A stretch of 64,000 nt of DNA, taken from positions 1,612,001 through 1,676,000 of the forward strand of contig OZ220477.1 of the NCBI GenBank assembly GCA_965116015.1, written 5' to 3'. Origin of the DNA: S5-327 sp965116015 (lineage in GTDB: Bacteria > Chloroflexota > Dehalococcoidia > Lucifugimonadales > Australimonadaceae). The first letter of the stretch is position 1; every line of letters begins with the position of its first letter. The notes beneath the pieces were generated by a model that saw only the letters and a list, made by a program, of their open reading frames with translations, was not told where the DNA came from and made no database searches. Below are positions 61,618 to 64,000 of this stretch, one piece after another. The translations under genes were made by a program, and so were the position numbers.

Positions 61618-62404
61618 AGTCGAGGACCTCTCTTCCCGGTCTTCCCGGCTCCTGGCGAATCGCCGCCGAAGCAGGCTCCGGCTCCGCGGTCACGAGCGTG
61701 CCCACGTGCTCGCCTGCGAGGAGCCGCTGCAAAGAGCCTTCGCTGAACACGTCGAACACGCGGATGGGCAACTGATTCTCCATGCAGAGTGAGAGCGCTG
61801 TCGAGTCCATCACTTCGAGTTGCCGGTTCAGGATGTCGATATACGTTACGCGATTGAACTTCCTCGCGCCGGGATGGAGGCGGGGGTCGGCATCATACAC
61901 GCCGTCTACGGCGTTCTTGGCCATCAGCAGCATATCGGCTTTCATCTCGACGGCGCGGAGGGCCGCCGTGGTGTCTGTGGTCATATACGGGCTGCCTGTG
62001 CCCGAGGCGAAGATTACCACGCGTCCTTTCTCCAGGTGCCGCAGGGCTCTTCGGTAGATGTAGGGCTCAGCCACAGCGCGGATCTCGAGGGCGGACTGCG
62101 TCCGGGTTGTTACGCCGGCGCGCTCGAGCGCGTCCTGCAGCGCCAGGGAGTTGATGAGCGTGGCGAGCATTCCGGCGTAGTCGGCAGTTGCGCGGTCCAT
62201 TCCGCGCTGTTCGGCTTGGGCGCCGCGCCAGATGTTGCCTCCGCCGACAACCAGGGAGAGCTGCACTCCGAGGCCGACCGCCGCCTTCACTTCGCTGGCG
62301 AGGCGTTCGAGCACGGACCAATCGAGGCCGTCGAGCGAGCTCCCTCTGAGCGATTCACCGCTGAGCTTGAGCACCGCGCGCCGGATCGCGGCGTGCGTCG
62401 TCAT
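61604..62404 (-). CDS. pyrH: Uridylate kinase
   Basis: 266 residues from ATG at 62404. RAVLKLSGESLRG, VVGGGNIWRGA and TGSPYMTTDTTAALRAVEM are the UMP kinase signatures. It makes UDP and is usually feedback-regulated by UTP. A 30-residue C-terminal tail (EPEPASAAIRQEPGRPG) is extra. Operon: tsf-pyrH-frr. Confidence 0.96.
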   Translation of the reverse strand: MTTHAAIRRAVLKLSGESLRGSSLDGLDWSVLERLASEVKAAVGLGVQLSLVVGGGNIWRGAQAEQRGMDRATADYAGMLATLINSLALQDALERAGVTTRTQSALEIRAVAEPYIYRRALRHLEKGRVVIFASGTGSPYMTTDTTAALRAVEMKADMLLMAKNAVDGVYDADPRLHPGARKFNRVTYIDILNRQLEVMDSTALSLCMENQLPIRVFDVFSEGSLQRLLAGEHVGTLVTAEPEPASAAIRQEPGRPGREVLDYDRQ

Positions 62405-62420
62405 GGCGTCCCTTCCCTGC

Positions 62421-62924
62421 CTATTCGCCCAGGCCGAAGCGCACGAACCGTCCCACGCGGATGTTCTCACCCACCTTCGCCCGCAGCTCCAGCACCAGGT
62501 CGGCGACAGTCTTGCCCTGGTCGCGGATGAACGGCTGCCGCAGCAGGCACACCTCTTCGGGAGAAGCGTCGGCGCTATCCGGCATATCCGTTTCGTCGAG
62601 ATAGGAGGGCGACATTGCGGCAATCTGCATCGCGATATTGTGGGCGAGGGCTTTGAATTCCGGGGTTCTGCCCACGAAATCGGTCTCGCAGTTCAATTCG
62701 ACCATCGCGCCGATGCGGCTGCCCGCGTGGATGTACGACTCGATGATTCCTTCGGCGGTGACGCGGTCGGCCTTTGTAGCCGCTTTCGCTACGCCCTTCT
62801 CGCGGAGGGCTTGCTCTGCTCTGTCCATATCGCCCTCGGCGTCTTCGAGGGCGCGTTTCGAGTCCATAATGCCGGCGCCTGTCCGCTCTCGGAGCAGACG
62901 TATCGATTCGGTGGAGACCTGCAC
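62421..62924 (-). CDS. tsf: Elongation factor Ts, short form
   Basis: 167 residues (E. coli 283, many relatives about 200). RLLRERTGAGIMDSKRALED and HAGSRIGAMVELNCETDFVGR are the two EF-Ts signatures. It recycles EF-Tu. The C-terminal core is reduced, as in other short forms. Between rpsB and pyrH. Confidence 0.96.
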   Translation of the reverse strand: MQVSTESIRLLRERTGAGIMDSKRALEDAEGDMDRAEQALREKGVAKAATKADRVTAEGIIESYIHAGSRIGAMVELNCETDFVGRTPEFKALAHNIAMQIAAMSPSYLDETDMPDSADASPEEVCLLRQPFIRDQGKTVADLVLELRAKVGENIRVGRFVRFGLGE

Positions 62925-62953
62925 TGATTACCTCGATTCAGGGGATTTGCGGA

Positions 62954-63835
62954 CTAGGCCTCTGCGGCGAGGTCGTCCTCAGTTTCGGCGGCTGACTCGA
63001 AGGGTTCGGGGGCGGCTTCCGCCGCGGCTTCCTCATCGGCGGATCTCTCGTCTGCCGCAGGCTCGTCGGTCGCTGCGCTGTAGCCGCCTCGCATCGCCAA
63101 CCACTGGTTATGGCCTTCAAGCGCCGCCCTGGCGATGTGGCTCGACACAAGGCGAATCGACCGTATCGCGTCGTCGTTGCCTGGTATCGGCCAATCGATC
63201 GGAGTTGGATCGCAGTCGGTATCGACGAGGGCGATGATTGGCACTCCGCCTCGCTGCGCCTCAGCCACGGCGATGTTCTCTCGGCCGACGTCGACGATGA
63301 ACATCGCGCCCGGAACGGCGGTCATCTCTTTGATTCCGCCGAGGTAGCGGTTGAGTTTCACGATTGAAGCCTCGAGCTTGAGCGCTTCTTTCTTGGGGAG
63401 GCGCGAGAATTCGCCTCGGGCCTGGCGTTCTTCGAGGCGCACGAGGTAGTCGATCCGCTTCTCGATGGTGGCGAAGTTGGTGATGGCGCCGCCCAGCCAG
63501 CGCTGGTTCACGTAGAACTGGCCGGCGCGTTTCGCCTCTTCGCGGATCGCGTCTTGCGCCTGCTTCTTCGTGCCCAGCATCAGAATCCGCTTGCCGCTGG
63601 CGGCGACCTCCCGCGCGAACGCGCAGGCCTGTTCGAGCAGTCCCATGGTCTGCTGCAAGTCGACGATGTGGATGCCGTTCCTCTGCGCGAAGATGAAGCG
63701 CCGCATCTGGGGGTTCCACCTGTGCGTCTGATGGCCGAAGTGGACTCCTGCTTCGAGCAGCGCTTTCATACTCAGGGATTCGTCGCCTTGGGGCGCCGTT
63801 TCTCTGACTGCTGCGGATGCAGCCTGTTGCACCAT
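62954..63835 (-). CDS. rpsB: 30S ribosomal protein S2
   Basis: 293 residues from ATG at 63835. LLEAGVHFGHQTHRWNPQM, LVDTDCDPTPIDWPIPGNDDA and YVNQRWLGGAITNF are S2 signatures. A 50-residue acidic tail (ADERSADEEAAAEAAPEPFE) and a 20-residue N-terminal arm are extra. It starts the operon; the 165 bp to the window edge hold its promoter, though no clear boxes are seen. Confidence 0.97.
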   Translation of the reverse strand: MVQQAASAAVRETAPQGDESLSMKALLEAGVHFGHQTHRWNPQMRRFIFAQRNGIHIVDLQQTMGLLEQACAFAREVAASGKRILMLGTKKQAQDAIREEAKRAGQFYVNQRWLGGAITNFATIEKRIDYLVRLEERQARGEFSRLPKKEALKLEASIVKLNRYLGGIKEMTAVPGAMFIVDVGRENIAVAEAQRGGVPIIALVDTDCDPTPIDWPIPGNDDAIRSIRLVSSHIARAALEGHNQWLAMRGGYSAATDEPAADERSADEEAAAEAAPEPFESAAETEDDLAAEA

Positions 63836-64000
63836 AGGGACCTGCCTTTCTGTCGATCTCAGATATCCCGCGGGGCTCGACGTTCCCCGCGACTGTCCCA
63901 GGATTCTACCACAGCCGCGCCCCGAGCCCATCCGTTTGCGCGCTCGCTGGCGAAGCGCGAAAACGTCCCCGGCAAGCAGCCCTCGACGGCTGTGCGCTGA

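Overview
This 64 kb window is GC-rich bacterial chromosome, almost wholly coding, with closely packed operons on both strands. Gene content (aerobic Rieske oxygenases, an F420/LLM-type oxidoreductase, archaeal-type PEP carboxylase, stand-alone PdxST vitamin B6 synthesis, MEP isoprenoid genes) and a 16S rRNA gene not followed by 23S/5S suggest a Chloroflexota relative of the Dehalococcoidia/SAR202 type. That placement is inference from content; I could not run a 16S search.

Layout. 1-4951: catabolic genes on the minus strand (LLM oxidoreductase cut by the window edge, alpha/beta hydrolase, dienelactone hydrolase, Rieske oxygenase). 5243-10353: nusA-rnpM-infB-rbfA-truB on the minus strand, without rimP, preceded by a good promoter and a leader hairpin. 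10604-12849: FIST-domain protein, short-chain dehydrogenase and a tiny Ada-type zinc protein. 13121-16527: membrane-anchored hydrolase, a small winged-helix-like protein, pyrD, and a GreA carrying an extra integrase-like N-terminal domain. 16698-24004: ftsH, a beta-propeller lipoprotein, HEAT-repeat and membrane proteins, a second Rieske oxygenase and a zinc alcohol dehydrogenase. 24248-34210: acetyl-CoA synthetase, a degenerate RNase H, 2-hydroxyacid dehydrogenase, tatA, holA, a YkvA-like protein, ilvD, PEP carboxylase and a bicupin. 34524-39701: amidohydrolase, tRNA-Glu, MBL hydrolase, tRNA-Ile, the 16S gene with its promoter and processing stem, and tmk. 39789-46399: a Ycf45/SpoIIIAA-type ATPase, GNAT protein, pdxT-pdxS, a HicB-like pair and proS.

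46489-47901 is a DEAD-box helicase gene and 55347-63835 is the conserved operon rpsB-tsf-pyrH-frr-uppS-cdsA-dxr-rseP-(DUF1801)-ispG, read right to left. Between ispG and the helicase lies a visibly AT-richer accessory island (about 47.9-55.3 kb), the most interesting part of the window. It holds two paralogous large proteins ending in a HEPN-like RNxxxH motif, a type II restriction endonuclease with a cytosine-5 methyltransferase, an IS1595-type element, a leaderless HTH gene and several orphan genes. A tandem duplication of the unit [ispG 3' end - HEPN gene - helicase 5' end] is readable directly: the breakpoint survives as a chimeric ORF with a helicase N-terminus joined to an IspG C-terminus, and 174 bp at one repeat end are still identical. 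The two HEPN genes share their 3' ends but differ at their 5' ends. This looks like a growing defence locus with constant edges and variable interior.

Other notable points are pdxT and pyrD reading frames with no ATG/GTG/TTG at the position homology requires, an RNase H that has lost all but one catalytic acid, and the GreA fusion.
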